Origin: Herpetosiphonaceae bacterium
GTDB taxonomy: Bacteria > Chloroflexota > Chloroflexia > Chloroflexales > Kallotenuaceae
Direction of reading: 5' to 3'
Length of the DNA: 45,874 nucleotides
NCBI GenBank assembly: GCA_036374795.1
Contig: DASUTC010000358.1
Location: 1-45,874, forward strand
Shown here: piece by piece, positions 35,914 to 44,173 of the stretch
Position numbering within the stretch: the stretch's first letter is position 1
Layout: every line of letters starts with the position of its first letter
The notes under the pieces: generated by a model
Database searches by the model: none
What the model was told of the DNA's origin: nothing
The model's input: only the letters and a program-made list of their open reading frames with translations
Position numbers and translations under genes: made by a program

Positions 35914-37617
35914 TTGAAACGGTTCGCATTGACAGTGCTGGCAATTTGCGCCGTCCTAGCTCTGTTCGTTCCAACATCCTCAGCTTCCGTTCAGTCTGCC
36001 GCCACGTCTTCAACGCGCGGCAACACGCAGGCTCCTGCCGTCTTCGGCGAGTACCTGATCAAGTTCAAGCCGGGCACGTCCAAGCAGATGCGCGAGTCTG
36101 CGATCAAAGCGCAGGGTGGCCGCATCTTCGATCGTGTCGCCGCTCTTGACGTCGAGGTTGCCGAGTTCCCGGCGCTCAAGTCCAACAAGAACGCGCGCGC
36201 GGCTGAGGTCATCGTCAACGCATTCAAGCGCAATCCCAACGTCGCCTATATCGAACCGAACTATATCTACAGCGCGGACTTCACGCCGAACGATCCGGGC
36301 GTGAGCAGCCAGTATGCCTGGGGCCGGATTCAGGCCTATACCGCCTGGGATGTCACCCAGGGTAGCTCCACCGTTGTCGTCGGTATCGTCGATACCGGCA
36401 TTCAGCGCAACCACCCGGATCTCGACTCCAAGATCGTCGCGGGCTACGACTTCGTCGACAACGACAGCGCAGCCGATGACGGCAACGGCCACGGCACGCA
36501 CGTCGCGGGCACCTCGGCTGCCGAAACCAATAACGGCACCGCTGGCGCAGGCACCTGCCCCAACTGTAAGCTGATGCCTGTTCGTGTGCTGAACAACAGC
36601 GGCAGCGGCACGCTGGCTGGCGTGGCGAACGGTATCAACTGGGCCGCCGACAACGGTGCCAAGTCGATCAACCTGAGCCTCGGCGGCACCGGTGGCGCAA
36701 CCACGCTGGAGAGCGCGGTCAACTATGCCTGGAACAAGGGCGTCTTCCTGGCCTGCGCCGCTGGCAACAGCAACACCACCGCTCCGAGCTATCCGGCCTA
36801 CTACACCAACTGCTACGCGGTTGCCTCGACCGACAGCAACGACGCGCGCTCGTCGTTCTCGAACTATGGCAACTGGGTTGAGGTCGCAGCGCCCGGCTCG
36901 AACATCTACTCGACCTGGATCAACAGCGGCACCAACACCATCAGCGGCACCTCGATGGCAACGCCGCACGTCGCCGGTCTGGCCGGCCTGCTGGCCTCGC
37001 AGGGCCTGACCAACGCGCAGATCCGCGACCGCATCTGCAGCACCTCTGACGCGATCAGCGGCACCGGCAGCCTGTGGACCTGTGGCCGCATCAACGCCTA
37101 CCGCGCCGTGACGGGCGGCGGCGGCACGCCGACGCCGACCCCGACGCCGACCCCGACGCCTCCTCCAGGCGGCACCGAGAAGATCGTCAACGGCGGCTTC
37201 GAGAACGGCACCAGCCCGTGGGTCCAGTCGTCGAGCGGCGGCTACCAGCTGATCGACACCACCCGCCCGCGCACCGGCTTCTACAGCGCGTACCTGGCCG
37301 ACTACAACAACGGCGTCGACTCGATCTACCAGACCGTGACGATCCCGACCAACGGCACGCTGACCTACTGGTGGTACATGACCACCCAGGAAACCACGCA
37401 CTCGTGGGATTACCTGTACGTGCGCCTGTACAACACCAGCGGCGGCCTCGTCGCAACGCTGCGCACCTGGAGCGACGGCAGCGGCGCTGGCGTCTGGCGG
37501 CAGGACACCATCAGCCTGGCGAGCTACGCGGGCCAGACCCTGCGCCTCCAGTTCACCGGCACCAACGACGTCACGCTGCCGACCGCCTTCTTCGTCGATG
37601 ACGTAAGCGTGAAGTAA
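35914..37617 (+). CDS. Secreted subtilisin-family (S8) serine peptidase with C-terminal beta domain
   Basis: The 567-residue protein has a signal peptide (about 1-24), an I9-type propeptide (about 45-120, from GEYLIKFKPGTSKQMRE to NPNVAYIEPNY), and a thermitase-like catalytic domain. The triad is Asp160 (GIVDTGI), His193 (GHGTHVAG) and Ser347 (SGTSMATPH), with oxyanion Asn285. After a TPTPTPTPTP linker comes a beta-sandwich domain of about 150 residues beginning IVNGGFENGTSPW, as in carbohydrate-binding or MAM-like modules. It is exported, activates itself by removing the propeptide and degrades extracellular protein. The start is TTG at 35914, with AGGAG eight bases upstream. Confidence 0.95.
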   Translation: MKRFALTVLAICAVLALFVPTSSASVQSAATSSTRGNTQAPAVFGEYLIKFKPGTSKQMRESAIKAQGGRIFDRVAALDVEVAEFPALKSNKNARAAEVIVNAFKRNPNVAYIEPNYIYSADFTPNDPGVSSQYAWGRIQAYTAWDVTQGSSTVVVGIVDTGIQRNHPDLDSKIVAGYDFVDNDSAADDGNGHGTHVAGTSAAETNNGTAGAGTCPNCKLMPVRVLNNSGSGTLAGVANGINWAADNGAKSINLSLGGTGGATTLESAVNYAWNKGVFLACAAGNSNTTAPSYPAYYTNCYAVASTDSNDARSSFSNYGNWVEVAAPGSNIYSTWINSGTNTISGTSMATPHVAGLAGLLASQGLTNAQIRDRICSTSDAISGTGSLWTCGRINAYRAVTGGGGTPTPTPTPTPTPPPGGTEKIVNGGFENGTSPWVQSSSGGYQLIDTTRPRTGFYSAYLADYNNGVDSIYQTVTIPTNGTLTYWWYMTTQETTHSWDYLYVRLYNTSGGLVATLRTWSDGSGAGVWRQDTISLASYAGQTLRLQFTGTNDVTLPTAFFVDDVSVK

Positions 37618-37630
37618 GCGGCTCGTAGGG

Positions 37631-37663
37631 GTGACGCGAACCAAGTTACGCGGTTCGCGTCAC
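37631..37663 (+). terminator. Hairpin just after the subtilisin gene
   Basis: A perfect 12-bp stem (37631-37642 with 37652-37663, arm GTGACGCGAACC) with a nine-base loop lies 13 bases after the stop. No T-tract. Confidence 0.55.
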
Positions 37664-37732
37664 CACACACCGAATTCCATTCGCTGACGGACAACTTGTG
37701 CCTGGTAACAGCTCTGCGGCATGCAGGCTGAT

Positions 37733-37796
37733 CCGATGCTCCGCTTCACTCGACTCACTGGGGGTGTGCCGAACGAAGCGGAGCATCGGAATTTTT
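37733..37796 (+). terminator. Rho-independent terminator with a 27-base loop
   Basis: A perfect 15-bp stem (37733-37747 with 37775-37789, arm CCGATGCTCCGCTTC) encloses a 27-base loop and is followed by AATTTTT. It is over 110 bases after the subtilisin stop and is the more convincing stop signal there. Confidence 0.8.
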
Positions 37797-37853
37797 GGCC
37801 CCGGAGTGCGTTGGTCCGTGATACCACTCGCCAGGTTTGTTCAGCGCGTCAGT

Positions 37854-37887
37854 AGACGCAGGAGCGACCATCGCCGCTCCTGCGTCT
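37854..37887. terminator. 13-bp hairpin between convergent genes
   Basis: AGACGCAGGAGCG (37854-37866) pairs with 37875-37887 around an eight-base loop; GTTTAAT follows on the plus strand. It is 17 bases beyond the stop of the minus-strand PH-like gene. Confidence 0.6.
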
Positions 37888-37903
37888 GTTTAATGAAGGC
37901 GAG

Positions 37904-38770
37904 CTACTCGGCGACGGTGGCGATAAACCAGACCGCCAGCAGCAGCACGATCTGCACAACAACGCTGCCCAGGAGCAGCAGCTCAGCTACCAGCCGCGAG
38001 CGGCGGTGTTCCAGCAGCCCCAGGACGAGATTGACGAGCCACACGCCTGTGGCGATCACCGGGAGAAGCAGCGTCGATGTTTTGGCGCGCGTTCCTGCCG
38101 TGCCGCCCAGCGGATCGAAGCGGACCGGCACGGTGGTCGGCAGCGTGGGGAAGCGCCAGGTGAGGAAGGCCCACAGCGCGAGATTGAGCAGCACGCCCAC
38201 GATCAGCAGCCGCCGGGTAGCTGCGGCTGCGAAAAACTGGTGGAGTGCTGGCCGCGTCCAGGTCTGTCCTTCGGGTAGGATCTGGACAACGCCAAGCTGG
38301 CGGCGCTCCTGTAGCTCACGTCCAAAGTGATTGCGCTCGGCTAGCGCCAGCCTGTACATATACTGCTCGGTTTCGACGAGAAGCTGCTGCCTTGGCTGCC
38401 CGCGCCCGAACACGATCGTTTGTTTGGTGGTCTGCTGCGGCTGCTCGCCCGGCGCGATTGCCACGACCTGATCGAGCGGGATGGTATAGCGGCTCCCAGG
38501 CTGTGCAATATAGATGGCGTTGCGATCGAGCGCGTACACGAGCGCCATGTACTGAACGGCAAGCCACACTAGTACACCCGCGCCGATCACGCTGACGATG
38601 GCTGCCAGCGCCCAGCCGAAGGTACGGATCGTCACCGCCCACTCTTCGATCGGACCCTGAAGGTCGGCGGCCACCCGCGTGGCGGCAGCCAGCGCAAGAC
38701 CAAGACCAACGATCGCGCCAATCAAGCAGACGAATACGATGAGATCGCGGGGCGCACGCCAGCGTTTCAC
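37904..38770 (-). CDS. Membrane protein with PH-like and DUF1648-like parts
   Basis: The 288-residue protein has two membrane helices (about 10-32 and 52-78), then a beta-rich stretch resembling bacterial PH domains (ALDRNAIYI, then YTIPLDQVVAI, and VETEQYMYRLAL). After it come helices with the segment FPTLPTTVPVRFDPLGG, typical of DUF1648-type membrane proteins, and two final helices. The function is unknown; PH-like membrane proteins may take part in membrane homeostasis. The GTG at 38770 is preferred because GGAGG lies six bases upstream. It lies 71 bases after the foldase gene on the same strand. Confidence 0.6.
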   Translation of the reverse strand: MKRWRAPRDLIVFVCLIGAIVGLGLALAAATRVAADLQGPIEEWAVTIRTFGWALAAIVSVIGAGVLVWLAVQYMALVYALDRNAIYIAQPGSRYTIPLDQVVAIAPGEQPQQTTKQTIVFGRGQPRQQLLVETEQYMYRLALAERNHFGRELQERRQLGVVQILPEGQTWTRPALHQFFAAAATRRLLIVGVLLNLALWAFLTWRFPTLPTTVPVRFDPLGGTAGTRAKTSTLLLPVIATGVWLVNLVLGLLEHRRSRLVAELLLLGSVVVQIVLLLAVWFIATVAE

Positions 38771-38841
38771 ATTTTGCCTCCACAGATAACACACAGAGGA
38801 GCGGGCACTGCCCCGCTCCTCTGCGCGATACGGGTTTCTGG

Positions 38842-40380
38842 TTACGGTGTGGTCGTCGCCTCAGGCTGCGTCGTGCCTTCGGCTGGCTGCGTGGTTTCGG
38901 CGGGCGGGACCGTCGGCGTCGCGGTCGGCGGCGGCTCGATTGTCGCCTTCGCGCGCTGCTCTTCCAGCCACTTGTCGAGCGCCTCTTTGCGGAGCCGATC
39001 GAGCTTTTCCTTCGGATCTTCCGGTACGCGTTGGATGATGTGCCAGCCAAAATCGGTGCGCACGGGCTGGCTGATCTCGCTCGGCTTCAACTGCCACGCG
39101 GCATCGACGAACGGCTTGACCAGCGTCTGGCCCTGGCTGCCGACGACGTTGCCCTCACGATCGAAGGGATCGAGCCTGCCGCCATTCGCCGCCGAGCTGG
39201 GATCTTCCGATTTTTCCTGCGCCACCTGCGCGAAGGAGTCCGGATTATCCACAAGCTGCTTGTAGAGCGCGTCGGCCTCGGCTTTGCGCTTGGTAAAGAG
39301 CTGCTCCAGCTCCTCCGGTGAAGGTGTGGGTACGGGCGTTGGGATCGGCGTTTCCGTGGCCTCCGGCTCCGCAGTTTCCGTCGCGCTCGTCGCCTCGTCG
39401 GGTGTGGGCGTTGGTGTTTCCTGCGGCACGCGCAGCAGGATATGCCGCGTCTGGATCGAGGTCGGCTCGGTCTGGTCGTCGGCTGGCACTTCCTTGACGA
39501 GCGCCTCGCCGACGCGATCACGGATCACCTGCTCGCGCGCGGCATCGCGCATCACGCGCAGCATCTCTTCTTTGTCGACCTGCGGCGTGCGCTGCCGCTC
39601 GGTCGCGCCTTCGGGCAACGCTTCGAGGATGTTGGTGTACTCGGTGTAGAGCACATCGACGATCTCGCTGACTTGCTGAGTCGCCTCGTCGGGCAGCGGC
39701 GTGGCGGTCGGCAGCGCGGTGGCGGTCGGCGTTCCGGCAGCGGCGCTCGTGGCCGCGCTCGTGGCAGCCGCGCTGGTTGCAGCGGCGGTTTCGACGGTAT
39801 CGGTCGCTGTGGTGGTCGCGGTGCCGGTGACAGGCTCGGCAGCGTCGAGCAGCGCGCCGAACTGAGCGACCAGCGCTTGATCGATCTCGCCCTGCTGCGG
39901 ATCGATGCTCAGCTCTTGCTTGGCTCCCTGCTCTAAAATCTGCCGATCGACCCACTGCTGGACGGTGGCGTCGTCGCGCGGCTGCTGGCGGTCCCGCGAG
40001 GTGCCGATCTCGGTCAGGCGCACGTTGGCCTGAATGATTTGCTCGTCGAAGCGTCCGCTCTGTCCCAGGCTCTGGTTCGAGCCGAAGAGCTTGCTGAATT
40101 GTAGGCCCTGAACGATCTGCTGGATCGTGTTGGCGCGCACCAGCTCTTCGTACTTGCCCTGCGTGAGCGTCTCGTTGTTGACGGTCTTGACCGTGGCGCT
40201 CGGCTGGATCAGAGCGGCGTAGACGAAGCCGCCGATAATCAATAGGAGCGCCAATCCGACAGCTCCTCCGATCGCAAGCAGCGCACGGCGTTGAACGTTA
40301 GCCTCGCGCTGTTGGGCCGCGAGCTGGCGGCGGGTTGGGCGGCGCTCAGGAGATTGAGAAGGACGTGGTCGGTTGCTCAT
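38842..40380 (-). CDS. Membrane-anchored parvulin-type peptidylprolyl isomerase (SurA/PrsA-like foldase)
   Basis: The 512-residue protein has a basic cytoplasmic N-terminus (about 1-32), one membrane helix (about 33-57), a SurA-like chaperone part (about 60-300) and a parvulin domain (about 305-475). The parvulin marks are TRHILLRVP, FAQVAQEKSEDPSSAANGGRL, VDAAWQLKPSEISQPVRTDFGWHII. Such foldases catalyse prolyl isomerisation and help exported proteins fold outside the membrane. A Pro/Thr/Glu-rich insertion of about 40 residues splits the parvulin domain after its first strand, and Ala/Thr-rich low-complexity segments occur near residues 190-230 and at the C-terminus. The ATG at 40380 follows AAAGGAA. 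Confidence 0.9.
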   Translation of the reverse strand: MSNRPRPSQSPERRPTRRQLAAQQREANVQRRALLAIGGAVGLALLLIIGGFVYAALIQPSATVKTVNNETLTQGKYEELVRANTIQQIVQGLQFSKLFGSNQSLGQSGRFDEQIIQANVRLTEIGTSRDRQQPRDDATVQQWVDRQILEQGAKQELSIDPQQGEIDQALVAQFGALLDAAEPVTGTATTTATDTVETAAATSAAATSAATSAAAGTPTATALPTATPLPDEATQQVSEIVDVLYTEYTNILEALPEGATERQRTPQVDKEEMLRVMRDAAREQVIRDRVGEALVKEVPADDQTEPTSIQTRHILLRVPQETPTPTPDEATSATETAEPEATETPIPTPVPTPSPEELEQLFTKRKAEADALYKQLVDNPDSFAQVAQEKSEDPSSAANGGRLDPFDREGNVVGSQGQTLVKPFVDAAWQLKPSEISQPVRTDFGWHIIQRVPEDPKEKLDRLRKEALDKWLEEQRAKATIEPPPTATPTVPPAETTQPAEGTTQPEATTTP

Positions 40381-40479
40381 AGTTCCTTTTCCAAAGCAAC
40401 GGACACGGGGCATATCTGCTCCCGTGCCCGGTCAAATCGGTCAGCTCAACATAGGTTGAACCTGCGTGCGCGGTGGGGG

Positions 40480-40818
40480 TTAGCCGCGCGTCGGCGCTGC
40501 CACGAAGGGCAACAGCGCAATGTGGCGGGCACGTTTGATCGCCGTCGCCAGGCCGCGCTGATGCTTGGCACAGGTGCCGGTCCGGCGTCGCGGCAGGATC
40601 TTGCCACGGTCCGAGATATAGCGCTGGAGGCGCTTGATGTCTTTGTAGTCCGGCGTGTGGATCTTGTCAGCGCAGAACTGGCAGACCTTACGCCGGGGCG
40701 TGTAGCGGCGGCGGGTTGCGCCGCCCGAAACGGTTGTCGCGGCAGGAGTGATGCGCCGACGGCCCTGGATTGGCTGGGGCTCCTCCTGCTCTTCTGGTAG
40801 ATTTGTATCTTCAGCCAT
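40480..40818 (-). CDS. rpsR: Ribosomal protein S18 (zinc-type)
   Basis: The 112-residue protein has an unusual acidic and then basic N-terminal extension (about 1-45) before the core [44 protein letters not shown] and [13 protein letters not shown]. CxxC plus the later Cys and His form the metal-binding C+ form. S18 pairs with S6 in the 30S platform. The usual length is 70-90, so the extension is notable. ATG 40818 is chosen; a TTG six codons upstream lies in the CAATTAT repeat. It is third in the rpsF-ssb-rpsR cluster. Confidence 0.96.
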   Translation of the reverse strand: MAEDTNLPEEQEEPQPIQGRRRITPAATTVSGGATRRRYTPRRKVCQFCADKIHTPDYKDIKRLQRYISDRGKILPRRRTGTCAKHQRGLATAIKRARHIALLPFVAAPTRG

Positions 40819-40826
40819 GCTCTCAC

Positions 40827-40889
40827 CAATTATCAATTATCAGTTATCAATGAACACCCGTGTGATTCACGCTCGATACTTGATAATTG
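40827..40889. repeat. CAATTAT heptamers upstream of rpsR with inverted partner
   Basis: Three 7-bp units in phase (CAATTAT, CAATTAT, CAGTTAT; 40827-40847) and a CAATGAA lead-out precede rpsR. CAATTATCA (40827-40835) has its exact complement at 40881-40889, so the ssb-rpsR gap can fold into a long AT-rich hairpin. Confidence 0.75.
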
Positions 40890-40902
40890 TTTTTACTCTC
40901 AA

Positions 40903-41382
40903 CTAGAACGGAATATCTTCGTCGCTAAATCCGCCATGATCTTCATACGTGCTACGGCTGCCGCCGCGTGGACCACCTGCCGAGCGCGAGCCGCCGAATC
41001 CGCGCTCACCGCCCAGGTCATCGCCGGGATCGGCACGACCGCCAGGACGGCTTTCGAGGATGATCATGTCGTTCGCGACGATTTCGGTACGGTAGCGCTT
41101 CTCCCCCGATTGAGCATCGTCCCAGGAGCGGTTTTGCAGCCGCCCCTCGATATAGACGCGCGCGCCTTTCTGGAGAAATTCGCTACAGATCTCGGCCAGC
41201 CGATTCCAGGAAACGACGGTGAACCACTCGGTTTCGTCGCGCTGGTTGCCCTCGCTATCGCGCCACTGCCGCGAGATCGCCATGCGGAACGTCGTAATTG
41301 GCACGCCCTGCTGGGTGTAGCGCAGCTCAGGCTCCGTTCCCAGGCGGCCAATCAACATCACCTTATTCAAGTCCTTCGCCAT
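40903..41382 (-). CDS. ssb: Single-stranded DNA-binding protein
   Basis: The 159-residue SSB has the OB-fold blocks LNKVMLIGRLGTEPELRYTQQG, FRMAISR, TEWFTVVSWNRLAEICSEFLQKGARVYIEGRL and YRTEIVANDMIIL. A Gly/Arg/Ser-rich linker leads to the acidic tip ending SDEDIPF, which recruits repair and replication partners. It protects single-stranded DNA during replication and repair. It sits between rpsF (80-base gap) and rpsR (84-base gap), the common bacterial order. The ATG has AGG close upstream. Confidence 0.97.
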   Translation of the reverse strand: MAKDLNKVMLIGRLGTEPELRYTQQGVPITTFRMAISRQWRDSEGNQRDETEWFTVVSWNRLAEICSEFLQKGARVYIEGRLQNRSWDDAQSGEKRYRTEIVANDMIILESRPGGRADPGDDLGGERGFGGSRSAGGPRGGSRSTYEDHGGFSDEDIPF

Positions 41383-41461
41383 AACCTCTTACCATGCACA
41401 TGTACCGATGCACTGGTGTGCTTCGATCGTGTTCGCTCGCGGCTCGCCGCTCATGGGCTTG

Positions 41462-41776
41462 CTACTCAACAACGGTGAGGAGATAGCGCATGATCTGCTC
41501 GGTCAGCTTCAGGTCGCGTTCGATCGTCGGAATCTGCTGCGGCTGTGCCTCGAACCGAGTGAAGACGTAGAAGCCCTCTGTCAGATCCTGGCCGTTGTGG
41601 CGGATCGCGTAGGCTAGTTTGCGGCGGCCAGTGGGAGCGATGGCCTCGCCATCCTGTACCGTCGCACCGGCATTGGCGATATAGCCCTGAACCCGCTCGG
41701 CGATGGCGGTATAGTCTTCATCGCCTCCAACCGTGGGGTCGATGATGTACATCAACTCGTAGTTACGTGCGCGCAT
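41462..41776 (-). CDS. rpsF: Ribosomal protein S6
   Basis: The 104-residue protein matches S6: RNYELMYIIDPTVGGDE, VQDGEAIAPTGRRKLAYAIRHNGQ, EGFYVFTRFEAQPQQI and the end LTEQIMRYLLTVVE. It binds S18 and 16S rRNA in the small subunit. ATG 41776 has a perfect AAAGGAGGT five or so bases upstream. It is first in its operon behind a strong promoter and a leader hairpin. Confidence 0.97.
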   Translation of the reverse strand: MRARNYELMYIIDPTVGGDEDYTAIAERVQGYIANAGATVQDGEAIAPTGRRKLAYAIRHNGQDLTEGFYVFTRFEAQPQQIPTIERDLKLTEQIMRYLLTVVE

Positions 41777-41819
41777 GTTGCACCTCCTTTCTATGGAATT
41801 AGCCCTGCGAACAAGCAAC

Positions 41820-41844
41820 CGACGGCGCGCTGTGGTCGCCGTCG
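41820..41844 (-). promoter_or_regulatory. Hairpin in the rpsF leader
   Basis: CGACGGCG/CGCCGTCG (41820-41827 with 41837-41844) with a nine-base loop lies in the rpsF leader. In many bacteria S6:S18 bind a leader hairpin to repress this operon; whether the needed CCG bulge is present here was not confirmed. Confidence 0.4.
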
Positions 41845-41874
41845 CAGAGCAGAAAGGTGTTAATTTCCTCGGCG

Positions 41875-41903
41875 ATTATACCAGAGGTGCCCGATGGTAG
41901 CAA
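41875..41903 (-). promoter_or_regulatory. Strong promoter of the rpsF-ssb-rpsR operon
   Basis: On the minus strand TTGCTA (41903-41898), a 17-base spacer and a perfect TATAAT (41880-41875) preceded by TGG. The transcript would start near 41868 and carry a 90-base leader. Confidence 0.8.
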
Positions 41904-41952
41904 ATGGGGGGACGAGTGTAGCGAGGCCGAGGGTGTGAGGGCCTACCAGAGA

Positions 41953-42009
41953 ACAGAACAACAAAGGAGCAAAGGAACAAAAGCGTCAGGCCGCGTCTCT
42001 TGTTCCCTT
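41953..42009. repeat. Inverted AAGGAACAA repeat cluster upstream of the rpsF promoter
   Basis: GAACA/GGAGCAAA/GGAACAAAA words (41953-41982) face TTGTTCCCTT (42000-42009). The arms AAAGGAACAA (41971-41980) and 42000-42009 pair over 10 bp with one G-T. It resembles the cluster at 24944-25017. The gap to 42046 holds no gene. Confidence 0.75.
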
Positions 42010-42046
42010 GGTCGCTGGTTCCCCTGGTCTATCGCTGATTCCGCCC

Positions 42047-43312
42047 TTACTCGTGCCTGAGCGCCATCAGCGGATCGAGACGCGCGGCGCGGTTCGCGGG
42101 GTAGAGCCCGGCGATCACGCCGATCAGCGTGGCGAACAGCAGCGCCACCAGCGCCAGCGTCGGCGTTACTACGAAGAAATCGCCGCGAACCGGCAGTTGC
42201 TCGCGCTCGATGTACCACAGGATCACGCGGTTCAGCAGCAGGCCCAGCGCCCAGCCAGAGATGATGCCGATCACGCCGCCGATCACGCCGATCATGCCGG
42301 CCTCGATCATGAACATCAGCCGAATGTCGCCCCGCGACGCGCCGATCGCTTTGAGCGTGCCGATCTCGCGGGTGCGCTCATAGATTGACATAATCATCGT
42401 GTTGACGATGCCCAGCGACGCGACGAGCAGCGCCAGGCCGCCGACGGACGAGAGCATGACGTTGATCACGGTAAAGACCTGATTTGCCAGTTCGAGGATC
42501 AGCTCAAGCGACTGAACGCGAAAGCCCTCGCCGCGCAACTGCTGCACCAGCGTACTGGCCTCAGCGATGCTGGTCGCGCGCATCGTCACCGAGTCGTAGC
42601 CTTCGGTTTCGAGCAACTGCGGTGCGTTGAACCACCAGCTTTTCATCGCGGCACGGTCGGCGAGCGGGATGCGCACCACCTGCCTTTCCTCAGACGACAC
42701 GCCTACAACCTCGAAGGGAAAGGTCTGAGTCTCGCCGCGCGGCGCTTGCAGCACGATCTCCACCTGCTGCCCGATCAGCTCACCGAAGCGGCTGCGCGGA
42801 ATATCCAGCTCATCCAGCGCGTCCACCGTCAGCACGATCTTGCCCGGCTCCTCCGGCACCTCGATCGCGCCTGCCAGCGCGGTCGGCGGCGTCTCGAATG
42901 GGTCCTGATCCAGCGGATTAATCGCGCCGGCCACGCCTATCTGCTGCGCTCGCTCGCCGATCTTCAGCGCGCTCGCCACGCCCAGCGGCAGATCGACATT
43001 GGGGATGACCTCGATCACGTTGGGCTGCTGCCGCCAGCGCTCGACATCGGCCTGCAAGATCGGCCTGGTGCGCTCCGGGCGGGCAAACTGCGTGAAAAAG
43101 TTCTGCTCGTCCTCCTGAGGCCGCACAAAGACACGCTCCAGCCCGATCGCCTGAAACTGCTTGTTGATCTCCATGCGCACGCCAATGCCCAGCGAAACCA
43201 TCGTCACGATCGTTAGAATGCCCACGATCACGCCGATCGAGGTCAGCACGGTGCGGACCTTGCGCCGACCGAGATTGGAGAGCGCGGTGCGGACCATATC
43301 GCCCATCATCAT
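42047..43312 (-). CDS. ABC transporter permease, MacB/FtsX type
   Basis: The 421-residue protein has the MacB layout: membrane helix 1 (about 20-42, LTSIGVIVGILTIVTMVSLG), a large periplasm-side MacB-core domain (about 43-270) and three C-terminal helices (about 280-305, 330-360, 385-405) of the FtsX family. EIGTLKAIGAS and the final LDPLMALRHE are typical. It works with the ATPase gene just upstream as a mechanotransmission-type exporter or lipoprotein releaser. ATG 43312 overlaps the ATPase stop by four bases and has GGAGG upstream, so the pair is translationally coupled. Confidence 0.92.
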   Translation of the reverse strand: MMMGDMVRTALSNLGRRKVRTVLTSIGVIVGILTIVTMVSLGIGVRMEINKQFQAIGLERVFVRPQEDEQNFFTQFARPERTRPILQADVERWRQQPNVIEVIPNVDLPLGVASALKIGERAQQIGVAGAINPLDQDPFETPPTALAGAIEVPEEPGKIVLTVDALDELDIPRSRFGELIGQQVEIVLQAPRGETQTFPFEVVGVSSEERQVVRIPLADRAAMKSWWFNAPQLLETEGYDSVTMRATSIAEASTLVQQLRGEGFRVQSLELILELANQVFTVINVMLSSVGGLALLVASLGIVNTMIMSIYERTREIGTLKAIGASRGDIRLMFMIEAGMIGVIGGVIGIISGWALGLLLNRVILWYIEREQLPVRGDFFVVTPTLALVALLFATLIGVIAGLYPANRAARLDPLMALRHE

Positions 43313-44055
43313 CGTGTCACCTCCACCGCCTCGGTCGCCGCGAGATGCCCGTCGCGCTCAGCAGCCGTCTCGATGCGCTGAATCCGGCCATCCAGCAGAT
43401 GCACGATCCGGTCGGCGTAGCCCGCGACGTTCATATCGTGTGTTACCAGCACCAGCGTCAAGCCCTGCGTCTGAAGCAGATCGCGCAGCATGTTCAGAAT
43501 ATCCTTGCCGGTCTTCGAGTCGAGGTTGCCGGTCGGCTCGTCGGCCAGCAGCAGGATCGGGCTGTTGGCGAGCGCGCGGGCAATGGCGACGCGCTGCATC
43601 TCGCCGCCGGATAGCTCGTTCGGCTTGTGGCGGGCACGCTTGCCCAGGCCAACCTGCTCCAGCAGGTGCAGCGCCCGCTCGCGGCGGGCTTTGCGGCCCT
43701 GTCCGGCCAGCATCAGCGGCACCTCGACGTTTTCGACGGCGCTGCGCGTGGGCAGCAGGTTGAAGCTCTGAAAAATAAAGCCGATGCGATCACGGCGATA
43801 ACGTACCAGACGTTTATCGCTGGCCTTGCCCAGCTCCAGATCCTCGACCCAGATCTCGCCCTCAGTCGGTCGATCCAGGCCGCCGATCAGATTCAGCAGC
43901 GTTGATTTGCCCGATCCCGACGGCCCGACCAGCGCGACGAACTCTCCGCGCCGAATGTCGACGTCGACACCGTTGAGCGCCATGACCGCTTCCTTGCCCA
44001 TCGTGTAGCGGCGGGCCAGGCTGCGCGCGCGGATCAGGTTGCTGTCCTGTTGCAT
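43309..44055 (-). CDS. ABC transporter ATP-binding protein, LolD/MacB type
   Basis: The 248-residue ATPase has Walker [11 protein letters not shown]-loop [10 protein letters not shown], the signature [15 protein letters not shown], Walker [13 protein letters not shown] and the switch [21 protein letters not shown] is typical of LolD/MacB subfamily members. It powers the FtsX-type permease that follows. A LolA-like lipoprotein gene lies upstream on the same strand, after a hairpin, and may be a functional partner. The ATG has GGGGA upstream. Confidence 0.95.
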   Translation of the reverse strand: MQQDSNLIRARSLARRYTMGKEAVMALNGVDVDIRRGEFVALVGPSGSGKSTLLNLIGGLDRPTEGEIWVEDLELGKASDKRLVRYRRDRIGFIFQSFNLLPTRSAVENVEVPLMLAGQGRKARRERALHLLEQVGLGKRARHKPNELSGGEMQRVAIARALANSPILLLADEPTGNLDSKTGKDILNMLRDLLQTQGLTLVLVTHDMNVAGYADRIVHLLDGRIQRIETAAERDGHLAATEAVEVTR

Positions 44056-44120
44056 GTGCTGTCCCCGTACTCTTCAGACTGTCTCGAAGGCGACACCTTC
44101 AATTTTAGCACTATAACGAC

Positions 44121-44146
44121 CAGGGCACGGCTTAACCCGTGCCCTG
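44121..44146. terminator. Hairpin between the LolA-like gene and the ABC genes
   Basis: A perfect 10-bp stem CAGGGCACGG/CCGTGCCCTG (44121-44130 with 44137-44146) with a six-base loop lies 28 bases after the lipoprotein stop. It shares the GGGCACGG core with the hairpin at 6171-6192. No T-tract. Confidence 0.55.
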
Positions 44147-44173
44147 CGATCGTCTGCGACCATCTTGGCCGTG

